Assembly (NCBI RefSeq): GCF_017086405.1
Contig: NZ_CP070973.1
Location: 4,000,739-4,064,738, forward strand
Length of the DNA: 64,000 bases
From: Mycobacterium gordonae
Lineage (GTDB): Bacteria > Actinomycetota > Actinomycetes > Mycobacteriales > Mycobacteriaceae
Reading direction: 5' to 3'
The position numbers and the translations under genes were made by a program. Under the pieces are notes generated by a model, which was not told the DNA's origin, did no database searches, and saw only the letters and a list, made by a program, of their open reading frames with translations. Of this stretch, positions 34,069 through 41,761 are shown piece by piece (position 1 is the stretch's first letter; every line of letters begins with the position of its first letter).

Positions 34069-34253
34069 CTCGACGCACCTTCGGTGTCGTCGAAAAACGC
34101 CCACTCGCCGTCGGCGTTCACTTCCATCCGCCACCCCAGTTCGGAGTTGTCGGCACGGGAGTCCACAAACCAGGCATGCGCGTCGTCGGCGCTTTCGATC
34201 TCTTTGGTGGCAACGACCTCGCCCCGCGGGTCGATAACTCGGTATTCAGCCAT
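34065..34253 (-). CDS. small conserved acidic protein in the fdxA-usp unit
   Basis: The 62-residue protein reads MAEYRVIDPRGEVVATKEIE at the start and ends WAFFDDTEGASS. It is acidic and has predicted alternating beta-strands. I do not recognise a named family, but the regular composition and its place 38 bp downstream of the USP gene suggest a real gene, probably cotranscribed with fdxA and usp. The stop codon overlaps that of the PAS-ANTAR gene. Confidence 0.65.
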   Translation of the reverse strand: MAEYRVIDPRGEVVATKEIESADDAHAWFVDSRADNSELGWRMEVNADGEWAFFDDTEGASS

Positions 34254-34291
34254 GGGTCCTGGGTTTCCCCAGTGGCTGATTTTCAACCGCG

Positions 34292-35188
34292 CTAGGCGCG
34301 TACGACGATCACCGGCATCCGGGCCGAGTGCACGACCGCGTTGCTGACCGAGCCGAGAAGCATGCCGGAAAGGGCACTGCGACCATGGCTGCCGACGACG
34401 ACGAGTTGCGCCGACTCGGAGCGCTCGACGAGCTGGCGCGCCGGTCGATCGCACACCACCACGCGGCAGACCCTCACGTCGGGATAGCTCTCCTGCCAAC
34501 CTGCCAGGCGCTCGGCCAGAGTGACTTCGGCTTGCGCCTTCACCTTGTCCCAGTCCAAGCCGGGTAGCTCAACCACTTCGAGATCATTCCACGCGTGCAG
34601 TGCGATCAACTCGACACCTCGGCGCGATGCCTCATCGAACGCCACCGCGGTGGCAGCCTCGGAAGCCGGTGATCCGTCGACGCCCAGCAGCACCGGGGCG
34701 CTCAGCGGGTGCGGCATCAACGGATCCTCGTCGTGGATGATCGCTACCGGGCAACTTGCATGACGAACCAGGCTTGCGCTCACCGAACCGAGCAACAATC
34801 GCGCGACCGCTCCCCGGCCGGCCGATCCGAGTACCAAAATGGCCGCGTCCTTGGACATTTCGATCATCGCGGACACCGGGGTGGAGTGCACAAGATCGGT
34901 TTTGATGTTCAGCTTGCGGTCGGTCAACACCGCCTCTTCGGCGATCTTGACCGCCTCGGCCAACACCTTGCGACCCTCATCCTCCTGCCAAACCCCCCAG
35001 GTCTCCGGGTATGGCATCGGTGGCCACGTCGCCACGTCGGTGTTCACGATGTGCACGACGGTCAGTTGGAGGTTCTTCAGTTCGGCGTCCCGCGCCGCCC
35101 AGACGACAGCAGCGTTGGAGGCGGGTGAGCCGTCCACACCGACGAGGACGCCGAGGCTCCCGTCCGTTCCTGTTGATGCTGCGGTCAT
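34292..35188 (-). CDS. universal stress protein (tandem UspA), Rv2005c-like
   Basis: The 298-residue protein has two UspA domains, each with the ATP-binding pattern. LGVLVGVDGSPASNAAVVWA opens domain 1, and VLGSAGRGAVARLLLGSVSA gives its G-x2-G-x9-G-S loop. APVLLGVDGSPASEAATAVA and VVGSHGRSALSGMLLGSVSN do the same for domain 2. Its length and its place 16 bp downstream of fdxA match the M. tuberculosis DosR-regulon USP Rv2005c. Such proteins bind ATP and are induced in hypoxia and dormancy. It is probably transcribed with fdxA from the DosR-box promoter. Confidence 0.92.
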   Translation of the reverse strand: MTAASTGTDGSLGVLVGVDGSPASNAAVVWAARDAELKNLQLTVVHIVNTDVATWPPMPYPETWGVWQEDEGRKVLAEAVKIAEEAVLTDRKLNIKTDLVHSTPVSAMIEMSKDAAILVLGSAGRGAVARLLLGSVSASLVRHASCPVAIIHDEDPLMPHPLSAPVLLGVDGSPASEAATAVAFDEASRRGVELIALHAWNDLEVVELPGLDWDKVKAQAEVTLAERLAGWQESYPDVRVCRVVVCDRPARQLVERSESAQLVVVGSHGRSALSGMLLGSVSNAVVHSARMPVIVVRA

Positions 35189-35204
35189 TTCGTCCTACCT
35201 CCGG

Positions 35205-35549
35205 TTAGGCGCAGTTGGCCGGCATCGCCGCGATCATCGGCGTGTCGACGCCGATACGCCCGAGAGCGCTTGCGCTGCCGGGCGTGCCCAGCGGAGCATC
35301 CCGCCCTGGGAGAACCTGCTGGAAGAAGGCGGCGTTGTCGGCGAGGAACTGCAGCTCGTCGTCAGGTAGATCGCCTTCCCAGTGGATGGCGTCAAGCCGA
35401 CATGCCGGTTTGCACGCGCCGCAGTCAACGCACTCTTCCGGGTTGATGTACATCGTTCGGGCGCCTTCGTAAATGCAGTCAACGGGGCATTCCTGCACGC
35501 AAGACTTCTCAGCCACGTCCAAGCATTCCTTGCCGATCACATGGGTCAT
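35205..35549 (-). CDS. fdxA: seven-iron ferredoxin FdxA
   Basis: The 114-residue protein has the [3Fe-4S]/[4Fe-4S] cysteine pattern CVQECPVDCIYEGART and CVDCGACKPAC, plus the conserved start MTHVIGKECLDVAEKSC. It matches FdxA (Rv2007c type), a dormancy-induced ferredoxin that supplies electrons, for example to P450s. A candidate DosR box lies 60 bp upstream. The USP gene follows 16 bp downstream. The extended C-terminal tail is normal for the mycobacterial protein. Confidence 0.95.
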   Translation of the reverse strand: MTHVIGKECLDVAEKSCVQECPVDCIYEGARTMYINPEECVDCGACKPACRLDAIHWEGDLPDDELQFLADNAAFFQQVLPGRDAPLGTPGSASALGRIGVDTPMIAAMPANCA

Positions 35550-35608
35550 ACGTCAACGCTATAAAGCGATCGGCGCCAATCGCGTCGGTCGAAAGCCACT
35601 TGTCGGCA

Positions 35609-35622
35609 GGGACCAAAGGCCC
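35609..35622. promoter_or_regulatory. candidate DosR box upstream of fdxA
   Basis: GGGACCAAAGGCCC fits 12 of 14 positions of the DosR core GGGACTWWAGTCCC. It lies 60 bp before the fdxA start codon, between fdxA and the next USP gene's stop. DosR control of fdxA is established in M. tuberculosis; the box here is inferred from sequence match. Confidence 0.65.
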
Positions 35623-35629
35623 TTGTCGC

Positions 35630-36511
35630 CTATGAACGAACCACGATCACCGGCACTTTGGCGGAATGGACCACCGCAGAGCTCACCGAGCCCAGCAGCA
35701 TGCCGGGAAATCCCCCGCGACCACGACTTCCGACAACCACCAGCTGCGCTTGCTCGGAAGCCTCGAGCAGCCATTTCGCCGGCGTGTCACACACCAGAGA
35801 GCGCTGCACATGGACATCCGGGTACTGTTCCTGCCACCCGGCGAGGCGTTCAGCGAGTACCTCTTGCCCTTGATTTTCCCTGTCCTGCCAATCCATCCCG
35901 AGCGCCGGGAACACTCCGACGTCACTCCACGCGTGCAGGGCAATCAGTTCGACGCCGCGGCGGGAGGCCTCCTCGAACGCCAGAGCCGTCGCGGCTTCCG
36001 ACGCCGGGGACCCGTCGATGCCGACGACCACCGCTTTGCCAGCGTCGGGTAGGGCGTCTTCTCCAGTTCGAACAACAGCCACGGGGCAGTGGGCGTGCTG
36101 GACGAGCGCCGAGCTGACCGAGCCCAGCAGTAGGCGGCCGAGTGCGCCGATTCCCTGGCTCCCCACTACGACCAGCTGCGCCTGTTTTGAGGCTTCGATG
36201 AGTGTCGAAACCGCATTGGCATAGGCTAATTCGGTACGTACCTCAGGTGGTTCAGATCCCTCGAAGCTCTCCGACGCCGTCTTGCGGGCGTGTGCAAGAA
36301 CGCTGTCCGCGATGTCCTTCTGCCAATCCGGCATGTCCTTATAGAGCTGTCCGACCGGCCAGCCGACGACGATGGGGGCGACCACATGCAGCAAGGTGAC
36401 CGGCACCCGGCGCAAAGCTGCTTCGCTGGTTGCCCATTTGATGGCCGCGTCAGATTCCTCCGAGCCATCGACAGCCACCACTATTCCGTATTTCGTTGTT
36501 TCCGCTGACAT
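35630..36511 (-). CDS. universal stress protein (tandem UspA)
   Basis: The 293-residue protein has two UspA domains with intact ATP loops. YGIVVAVDGSEESDAAIKWA and VVGSQGIGALGRLLLGSVSS lie in domain 1. AVVVGIDGSPASEAATALAF and VVGSRGRGGFPGMLLGSVSS lie in domain 2. It is paralogous to the USP at 34292-35188, especially in the second domain. It has its own candidate DosR box about 60 bp upstream. The family binds ATP and influences growth arrest (Rv2623). Confidence 0.92.
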   Translation of the reverse strand: MSAETTKYGIVVAVDGSEESDAAIKWATSEAALRRVPVTLLHVVAPIVVGWPVGQLYKDMPDWQKDIADSVLAHARKTASESFEGSEPPEVRTELAYANAVSTLIEASKQAQLVVVGSQGIGALGRLLLGSVSSALVQHAHCPVAVVRTGEDALPDAGKAVVVGIDGSPASEAATALAFEEASRRGVELIALHAWSDVGVFPALGMDWQDRENQGQEVLAERLAGWQEQYPDVHVQRSLVCDTPAKWLLEASEQAQLVVVGSRGRGGFPGMLLGSVSSAVVHSAKVPVIVVRS

Positions 36512-36567
36512 CTCATGCTCCTTGCCGTTGCAGCCCCCATCCTACGAGGCTCGGTGCCGTCGGTGTA

Positions 36568-36581
36568 GGGCCTAAAGGCGC
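36568..36581. promoter_or_regulatory. candidate DosR box upstream of the second USP gene
   Basis: GGGCCTAAAGGCGC matches 11 of 14 positions of the DosR core and lies 57 bp before the USP start codon. With the fdxA box it suggests two DosR-controlled promoters within 1 kb. The weaker match makes this less certain. Confidence 0.5.
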
Positions 36582-36603
36582 ACAGATGATTTCGAAACAC
36601 CAA

Positions 36604-38148
36604 CTAGAAGGGCGGAGGTTCGTCGGACTCGGATGGGCGCAGCGGTCGGGGGGCTTGGAGGGTGAATTTCGGGGCGGAGAGGTGTGCCAGGTTCTGGGCG
36701 CGTTCGGCGTTGACGCGGGCCTGGCGGTGTTGGGCACGGGTACGACGGCGGATGGGCATCATCAGTCCCCGGGGGCCGTCCGCCGGTGGTGTGGAGGTGG
36801 CCGGGATCGGCTCGGTAGGGCCGCACAGGGAGGGGAAGCACAGCCTGCTGCCGGGGCGGGTGGTGTAGGTGTGCCCGGTGGGTGCGGTCCAGATGATAGT
36901 GGCATCAGGAAGTTGGCGGTCGCGCCAGCCGCGCGTTCCGCTCCAAAAGGTTTTCAGCAGATGGTGTTTTCGGCACAGGCAGCGCAGGTTGGTGCGGTGG
37001 GTGGGCCCGAACGGGTAGGCGATCGCGTGATCGATATCGCAGGCATCAGCGGGGCAGTCACAGCCCGGGAAGCGGCAGGTCATGTCGCGGGCGCGGATGA
37101 AGCGGGCCAATGCCGCCGACGGCCGGTAGCCCGGGCTGGGTCGGGGGCAGCAGTCGATCGGGGCTGTCTTGGCGCCGGCGGCAATCAGCGCGGCCAGCTG
37201 AGCCGCCGGCACGACGGGTCCGCCCAGGATCTGGGCGGAAGGCCGGCTGAGCCCGGCCGGCTCGGGGTCAGGCGCCGGGCGTAGCGGGTTCTCGCGGTCC
37301 ACCCGCTGGGGCTGCTCGCCGTTGAGGTGCGGGTCGGGTGGGGTGCAGACGGTGGTGGATTCGGCCACGACGTGGATGACTACCGCGGCCGCGCGAGCGT
37401 CGGGGATGCGGGCGGGACAATCGGGATCGGAACATTGGCAGGCCAGCTGGTCGCCGTCGGCGGCCAGCACGCCCAGCGCATCGGCGCGACGCTGGGCCAA
37501 CGTACGGGGGTCGGCGGGGCAGACCTGGTGGGCCATCTCGCTGAGTCGGCGATCCAGGATGACGGCGTCAGTGCTCAGCAGGGTGCCCCACAGCTGGGCG
37601 GTACCCGAACCATCGGTGGAGGCGGTTATGACCACCTCGCGTGAGCGCGCGCCGCTGCGGGCGCGCCGGACCGCGGCGGGGTCGTAGCGCCCGATGATGG
37701 CATCAATGGCCCGGGCGGTTTTGGGCTGGGACATTGGCCCGTAGCTCAGGGCGTCATTAGCCAACACGGCGTCTACGAGACGCAACACCACGGGGTCTTT
37801 GATCAATTCGGTGTGCCAGATGATGGCGATGACCAGCCGCAGACTCAGCCGGCCCTGTGCGAACAGCGCTCCGACGGCGGGTAGGCGGGTGCGCAGGGCC
37901 AGTGCTTGATACATCTGGTGGGAGGCCAGACTGTGGCTGATGTTCAGCGCTGCTCCGACCTGGGCGGCAATGGCATCCCAGTTGTCACAAGACCAGCGCG
38001 CTTGATCGGTCGCGCCCACCGCGCGCCGGGCCACCAGTTCGGCGATCGCGGCGAACCGGCGAGCGGCGGCCAGCGCCTCATCGCGGGTCGCCGCGGCCAT
38101 GGCGTCCACCACGGCAGTATCGTCAACCTCCGACAACTTATCGAACAT
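36604..38148 (-). CDS. DUF222 / HNH endonuclease-domain protein (13E12 repeat family)
   Basis: The 514-residue protein has an N-terminal DUF222 region (AMAAATRDEALAAARRFAAI, SLRLVIAIIWHTELIKD) and a C-terminal HNH motif. Cysteines TCRFPGCDCPADACDIDHAI supply the zinc-ribbon part, and NLRCLCRKHHLLKTFW completes it. This is the REP13E12 family found in many copies in mycobacteria, sometimes associated with prophage attachment. Endonuclease activity is inferred from the motif. It is complete and flanked by no integrase or inverted repeats that I can see. Confidence 0.9.
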   Translation of the reverse strand: MFDKLSEVDDTAVVDAMAAATRDEALAAARRFAAIAELVARRAVGATDQARWSCDNWDAIAAQVGAALNISHSLASHQMYQALALRTRLPAVGALFAQGRLSLRLVIAIIWHTELIKDPVVLRLVDAVLANDALSYGPMSQPKTARAIDAIIGRYDPAAVRRARSGARSREVVITASTDGSGTAQLWGTLLSTDAVILDRRLSEMAHQVCPADPRTLAQRRADALGVLAADGDQLACQCSDPDCPARIPDARAAAVVIHVVAESTTVCTPPDPHLNGEQPQRVDRENPLRPAPDPEPAGLSRPSAQILGGPVVPAAQLAALIAAGAKTAPIDCCPRPSPGYRPSAALARFIRARDMTCRFPGCDCPADACDIDHAIAYPFGPTHRTNLRCLCRKHHLLKTFWSGTRGWRDRQLPDATIIWTAPTGHTYTTRPGSRLCFPSLCGPTEPIPATSTPPADGPRGLMMPIRRRTRAQHRQARVNAERAQNLAHLSAPKFTLQAPRPLRPSESDEPPPF

Positions 38149-38281
38149 ATTTTCGAATCATAGCGGCCGACGCCGACCACGGCCGTCACGCCAAGCCAAC
38201 CTGTGGAGAAAACGCCAACTGTGGATAAGCCGGTCTCACCTTTGAGTGGACGACCCGGCACAGCGCTGCAGATGCGCTGTA

Positions 38282-38491
38282 TTAGTGTGACTCGCAGGCG
38301 ATTCCGTCGTTGTCACGGTCCAGCTTGGGCGCATATGCCGGGTCACCCCTGGGAATGTTGTACCGGCCGTCGGCAGCTGCCGCCTTGCAATTGGCGTAAG
38401 GCGGATCAGCCTGTGCTGCGGGCGCGGCGATCATCCCGCCGACGCCGAGCATACTGAAAGCGGCCGCTGTGGCCAGCAGAACGCGAATCAT
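38282..38491 (-). CDS. secreted excalibur calcium-binding-domain peptide
   Basis: The 69-residue protein has a Sec signal peptide (MIRVLLATAAAFSMLGVGGM, then IAAPAAQA cleavage region). A mature excalibur domain of about 40 residues follows: YANCKAAAADGRYNIPRGDP and LDRDNDGIACE, with the Asp-rich Ca-binding loop and two cysteines. ATG at 38491 gives the complete signal peptide; the longer in-frame extension upstream is unlikely. The gene is monocistronic in appearance. The function of excalibur domains in mycobacteria is unknown. Confidence 0.87.
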   Translation of the reverse strand: MIRVLLATAAAFSMLGVGGMIAAPAAQADPPYANCKAAAADGRYNIPRGDPAYAPKLDRDNDGIACESH

Positions 38492-38597
38492 CACTGCAAC
38501 AACACCTTTCCTGCGAGTTAGCGGAAGACTAGCGACGACGCCGGGAGCCGCGGGCAGGATTGAGGGAAGTCTTCGTTTGATGAGCACACTTTTCGGC

Positions 38598-38864
38598 TCA
38601 CGCACCGCCATTCCTGAGATCGCCGATCGAGGCGATAACCCCGGAAATCTGCCCTTCAGTGAGTCTTTCGCCGTCAAAGACATGATTCAGCAGGACCCGA
38701 AGGTCCAGCATCTGCTGCAGATAGACCAAGCACGGCGGGCAGTCCTCGATGTGTTTGGCCACAATCGCGCCCCACTCCCCTGGGTGTGAATCGACCAGAT
38801 CGTCGACGAGCCGGACGAACTCGACACAATCGATCGCGGGAACGGTGTAATCGTGGACGGTCAT
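38598..38864 (-). CDS. zinc-finger (zf-HC2-like) protein, putative anti-sigma partner
   Basis: The 88-residue protein contains the H-x3-C-x2-C motif (AKHIEDCPPCLVYLQQM) of zinc-binding anti-sigma domains. An N-terminal helix (CVEFVRLVDDLVDSHPGEW) precedes it. There is no membrane segment, as in cytosolic RsrA-like anti-sigma factors. Its ATG overlaps the terminal TGA of the broken ECF sigma gene, which is the normal arrangement of a sigma/anti-sigma pair. With the sigma gene interrupted by stops, this protein may have lost its partner. Confidence 0.78.
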   Translation of the reverse strand: MTVHDYTVPAIDCVEFVRLVDDLVDSHPGEWGAIVAKHIEDCPPCLVYLQQMLDLRVLLNHVFDGERLTEGQISGVIASIGDLRNGGA

Positions 38865-39480
38865 CGTTGGTACCGCTTTTCCAGTTGATTACGAAGGTTC
38901 CCCCGCGCGCGGTACGGCAATGCCCGCTATGCGTCCGGCGAGAGTTCCAGCACCTCTGATGCCTCTTCCGACGACATGCCGATGAGAGCCCGCAGGATGA
39001 TCAGTTGTCGTTGCCGCGCCGGCAGGGCGTCCAGCGCGGCACGCAGATATCCCACCAATTCTCTTGCCACAGTGCGCTCTTCCGGGAGAAACCGCCTCGA
39101 CGGCGGCACATTCCAATGCCCGGCGTCGGGGTGGCCGGGCGGATGCATCCGCCCGGCCAACGGATCGGCGTCCTCGGTGGCCAAGACTTCGTGCTCCCGA
39201 ATCCGCCACTGGCGATTCCGATGTCACGACACGCTGTTCCTGACGATGCCGAACAACCAGGTGAGCACCGACGAGCGCCCCTCGAACGCATGGCCGGACT
39301 TGAGCACCTGCACCCACGCCTCCTGCACCGCCCCTTCGGCCACCGCGGGTGAATTCACCATGGCGCAAGCGAAATTCACCATGGGCCGGTGGTAGTCGCG
39401 GACCAGGTCGCCAACGGCATCCCGCCAACCAGATGCTCGGGTCCGGTACCCTCGAAAGACGCCAACGGCGTCAAGGGCAT
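38861..39480 (-). pseudogene. ECF sigma factor gene with two in-frame stops and a probable frameshift
   Basis: Sigma region 2 is clear (VRDYHRPMVNFACAMVN, SSVLTWLFGIVRNSVS), then a TGA at 39224-39226 interrupts. The same frame continues with DADPLAGRMHPPGHPD and region 4 (LDALPARQRQLIILRALIGM, SSEEASEVLELSPDA) up to a TAG at 38927-38929. It goes on in frame through RALPYRARGNLRNQLEKRYQ to the TGA that overlaps the zinc-finger gene. The likely start (ATG 39478-39480, MPLTPLASFEGTGPEHLV) lies in a different frame from region 2, so a frameshift near 39420 is also probable. The intact protein would be about 205 residues. Confidence 0.85.
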
Positions 39481-40536
39481 CCGCCCAGTTCCCAGCGCAA
39501 CTGGGCTCCCGACGGCGACTGCACCGGGATGAACGCCGCCTCACGGTAGCGGCGGCTGGCGGGCGTCCTGCTCGCATACCCCTTGCCACCGGCGGTGCGA
39601 ACCTCCAATGCGGCACTGGCGCTGGCAATCTCGGCCACCGTGAGCCGCAATGTCAGCAATTCCTTCTTGCTGGGCGCGCGCCGGCCGCCGACCGCGGCGG
39701 CCAAGCGGGCCAACATGGTGTGCGCCCAGACCAGCCGGTCCGCGATGTCGTCGACCTCGGCAGCGAAAACCGCGTTCACTCCGGTCAACCCGATCCTGGC
39801 CTGTCGCACCGTCGTCTCAGCCAGACGGACGCACATGGCCGACTGCAGGACGAGGAAAGTGGGCCGCACCGTACCGAGAAACGCCTCGAAGTCGGTGGAC
39901 AGTACCTGGCTGTCCGGAACGAAAACGTCGGCCAATTCCAGATAGGACGAGGCGGTGCTATCCATCGCCAACAACGTGAAGTGTTCGCCCACCGTGACCC
40001 CGGGACTGCTCAACGGCAACGCGACGATCACCTTCGCGCCGTCGTCGGTAGCGGCCGCAGTGACCAGCAGCGAATCGTCGTGCAGGTTCGAGGCCCACCG
40101 GATCGGACCACTGATCCGGTAACCGCCCGGCACCGGCGAAGCGGTGAGCTCCAGTTGACCGCAACCCGCCAACGTCTTGAAGGCCGCCGCCATTCCGGTC
40201 ACCCCCACCGAGGTCCCGGCCAACAGCGGCGCGGCGACCGCCAGGCTGAACGGCGTTGCGGCAGTGAGTAGATACTCGACCGTCATGCGGTTGTCTCAGA
40301 CCGAGAACCCGGTGCTCATACACTGCCCGGAAATCAGCCTGATCACGTCGGCCATCTCGGGTAACCGGCCGTCGGCATTGCCGGGCGCGCCGACACCGAG
40401 CAGTCCCGCGGCTCCCAGACCCGCGAACCTACGGCGGGCGGTGGCCTCGCCGGTCCAGCGCGCCGGCGTGGGCACGCAGGTCTGATAACAATTCCGGATC
40501 AAGCAAGCCGATCGCGGCATCGGTCGTCTTGGTCAT
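39471..40536 (-). pseudogene. acyl-CoA dehydrogenase-like gene, broken by frameshift and in-frame stop
   Basis: The start (ATG 40536, MTKTTDAAIGLLDPELLSDL) reads to about 40440, then shifts frame near LDR/TGEATARRR. The second frame (LGVGAPGNADGRLPEMADVI, RLISGQCMSTGFSV) hits a TGA at 40296-40298 where a Trp is usual. It continues in frame from NRMTVEYLLTAATPFSLAVA through VPGGYRISGPIRWASNLHDD to the normal C-terminus at 39471. Flavin-dependent acyl-CoA dehydrogenases are about 350-380 residues; here about 355 codons are spread over two frames. The stop overlaps the sigma-factor start region. A residual peptide from 40286 would lack the N-terminal domain. Confidence 0.85.
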
Positions 40537-40545
40537 TGTGCCTGC

Positions 40546-40775
40546 CTAGCCGATGGAAAGAACGGAGTCGACAGCTACCGGACGCGTGAATGTATTCACC
40601 ACGGGCGACCATACGACGGCGTTGTCGTGGAACTCGTTCAGGGTCGCGTCGTCGGCGTCGCCGGCCAGAGTACGGTCCTGGCCTTGAACGTCTTCTTGCC
40701 GGTGGCGGGGTCGGCCTTGGCGTTACCAGACAGCCGGTCGAGACCTGCAGCGTCGATGACGAGCGCGTCGGTCAT
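40546..40775 (-). pseudogene. OsmC family gene with large internal deletion
   Basis: From ATG 40775 (preceded by AAGGAGG) the N-terminus MTDALVIDAAGLDRLSGNAK and PATGKKTFKARTVL matches OsmC-type peroxiredoxin-like proteins. The sequence then jumps, out of frame, to the C-terminal segment DDATLNEFHDNAVVWSPVVN and FTRPVAVDSVLSIG. The roughly 100 residues between, including both active cysteines, are missing. The remnant ends at a TAG at 40546, ten bases before the acyl-CoA dehydrogenase start. It was evidently the first gene of an osmC-acyl-CoA dehydrogenase-sigma-zinc finger operon. Confidence 0.8.
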
Positions 40776-40850
40776 GCACTTCCTCCTTGGCTGCCCGAAG
40801 ATCTGGTCAGAGAGTTAGTGCCGGGCACTTCCAAGAACGTGACGGTGACC

Positions 40851-41687
40851 TCAGTCACATGGTTGCGTCACGAAATCGATCAGCTCCTCCACCCTGCCGA
40901 TCAGCGCCGGTTCCAGGTCGTTCCAGTCGCGGACCTGCGACCTGATGCGCCGCCACGCTGCGGCGATGTCGGCCTGGTTGGCGTGCGGCCAGCCCAGCAC
41001 CCGGCAGATGCCGTGCTTCCACTCGATGTGCCGCGGCACGGTCGGCCAGGACTGCAGGCCGAGCCGCTGCGGCTTGACGGCCTGCCAGATGTCCACGTAG
41101 GGATGCCCGACGACCAGGGTGTCCTCTCCCCCGGGACCTCTGCGCACCGCCTCGGCGATGCGCGACTCTTTGGACCCGGGCACCAGGTGGTCGACCAGCA
41201 CGCCGAGCCGGCATCCCGGGCCGGGCCGGAACTCGCTGACGATGCCCACCAGGTCGTCGACCCCGCCGAGATGCTCGACCACGACACCCTCGATCTTCAG
41301 GTCATCGCCCCAGACCTGGGCGATCAGCTCCGCATCGTGGCGGCCCTCCACATAGATCCGCCCGGCGCGGGCGACCCGGGCCCGAGCGCCCCGCACCGCG
41401 ACCGATCCGGACGCTGTACGGGCCGGGGCCGGGGGCGCCGATCGACGCGGTGGAGTCAGAATCACCGGTTGACCGTCGAGCAGATAGCCGGGGCCCAGCG
41501 GAAATCCCCGGGTCTTGCCGTGCCGGTCTTCGAGGTCGACGCGGCCGTATTCGACGCGGACCACCGCGCCGACGTACCCGGTCTGCGCGTCCTCGACGAC
41601 CATACCCAGCTCTACCGGGTGCTCTACCGAACGAGGCTTGCGCCGCCCACCGCCGGCCAGGACATCTGTTCCATAGCGATCAACCAC
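40851..41687 (-). CDS. DUF3097 family protein
   Basis: The 278-residue protein has the conserved start VDRYGTDVLAGGGRRKPRSV. A basic linker around residue 80-100 follows. The C-terminal two-thirds contain RIYVEGRHDAELIAQVWGDD and LGVLVDHLVPGSKESRIAEA, resembling a TOPRIM-like fold. Next come VVGHPYVDIWQAVKPQRLGL and WPTVPRHIEWKHGICRVLGW. This is the actinobacterial DUF3097 family; the E-x-x-D and D-x-D-like positions hint at a nucleic-acid-processing role, which is unproven. A GTG start is used because no in-frame ATG fits. It precedes no obvious operon partner. Confidence 0.82.
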   Translation of the reverse strand: MVDRYGTDVLAGGGRRKPRSVEHPVELGMVVEDAQTGYVGAVVRVEYGRVDLEDRHGKTRGFPLGPGYLLDGQPVILTPPRRSAPPAPARTASGSVAVRGARARVARAGRIYVEGRHDAELIAQVWGDDLKIEGVVVEHLGGVDDLVGIVSEFRPGPGCRLGVLVDHLVPGSKESRIAEAVRRGPGGEDTLVVGHPYVDIWQAVKPQRLGLQSWPTVPRHIEWKHGICRVLGWPHANQADIAAAWRRIRSQVRDWNDLEPALIGRVEELIDFVTQPCD

Positions 41688-41761
41688 CCGGCCATACTAG
41701 GGAGCCGGCACCCGGATCACCTGCGCGGCACGCCGCGACTACGCACGAAACTGGTTGTCCA

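Noticed and set aside
36604..38148. Possible prophage or integrative element around the 13E12 HNH gene
   Set aside because: No integrase, attachment repeats or phage genes are visible nearby; 13E12 proteins are common chromosomal paralogues.
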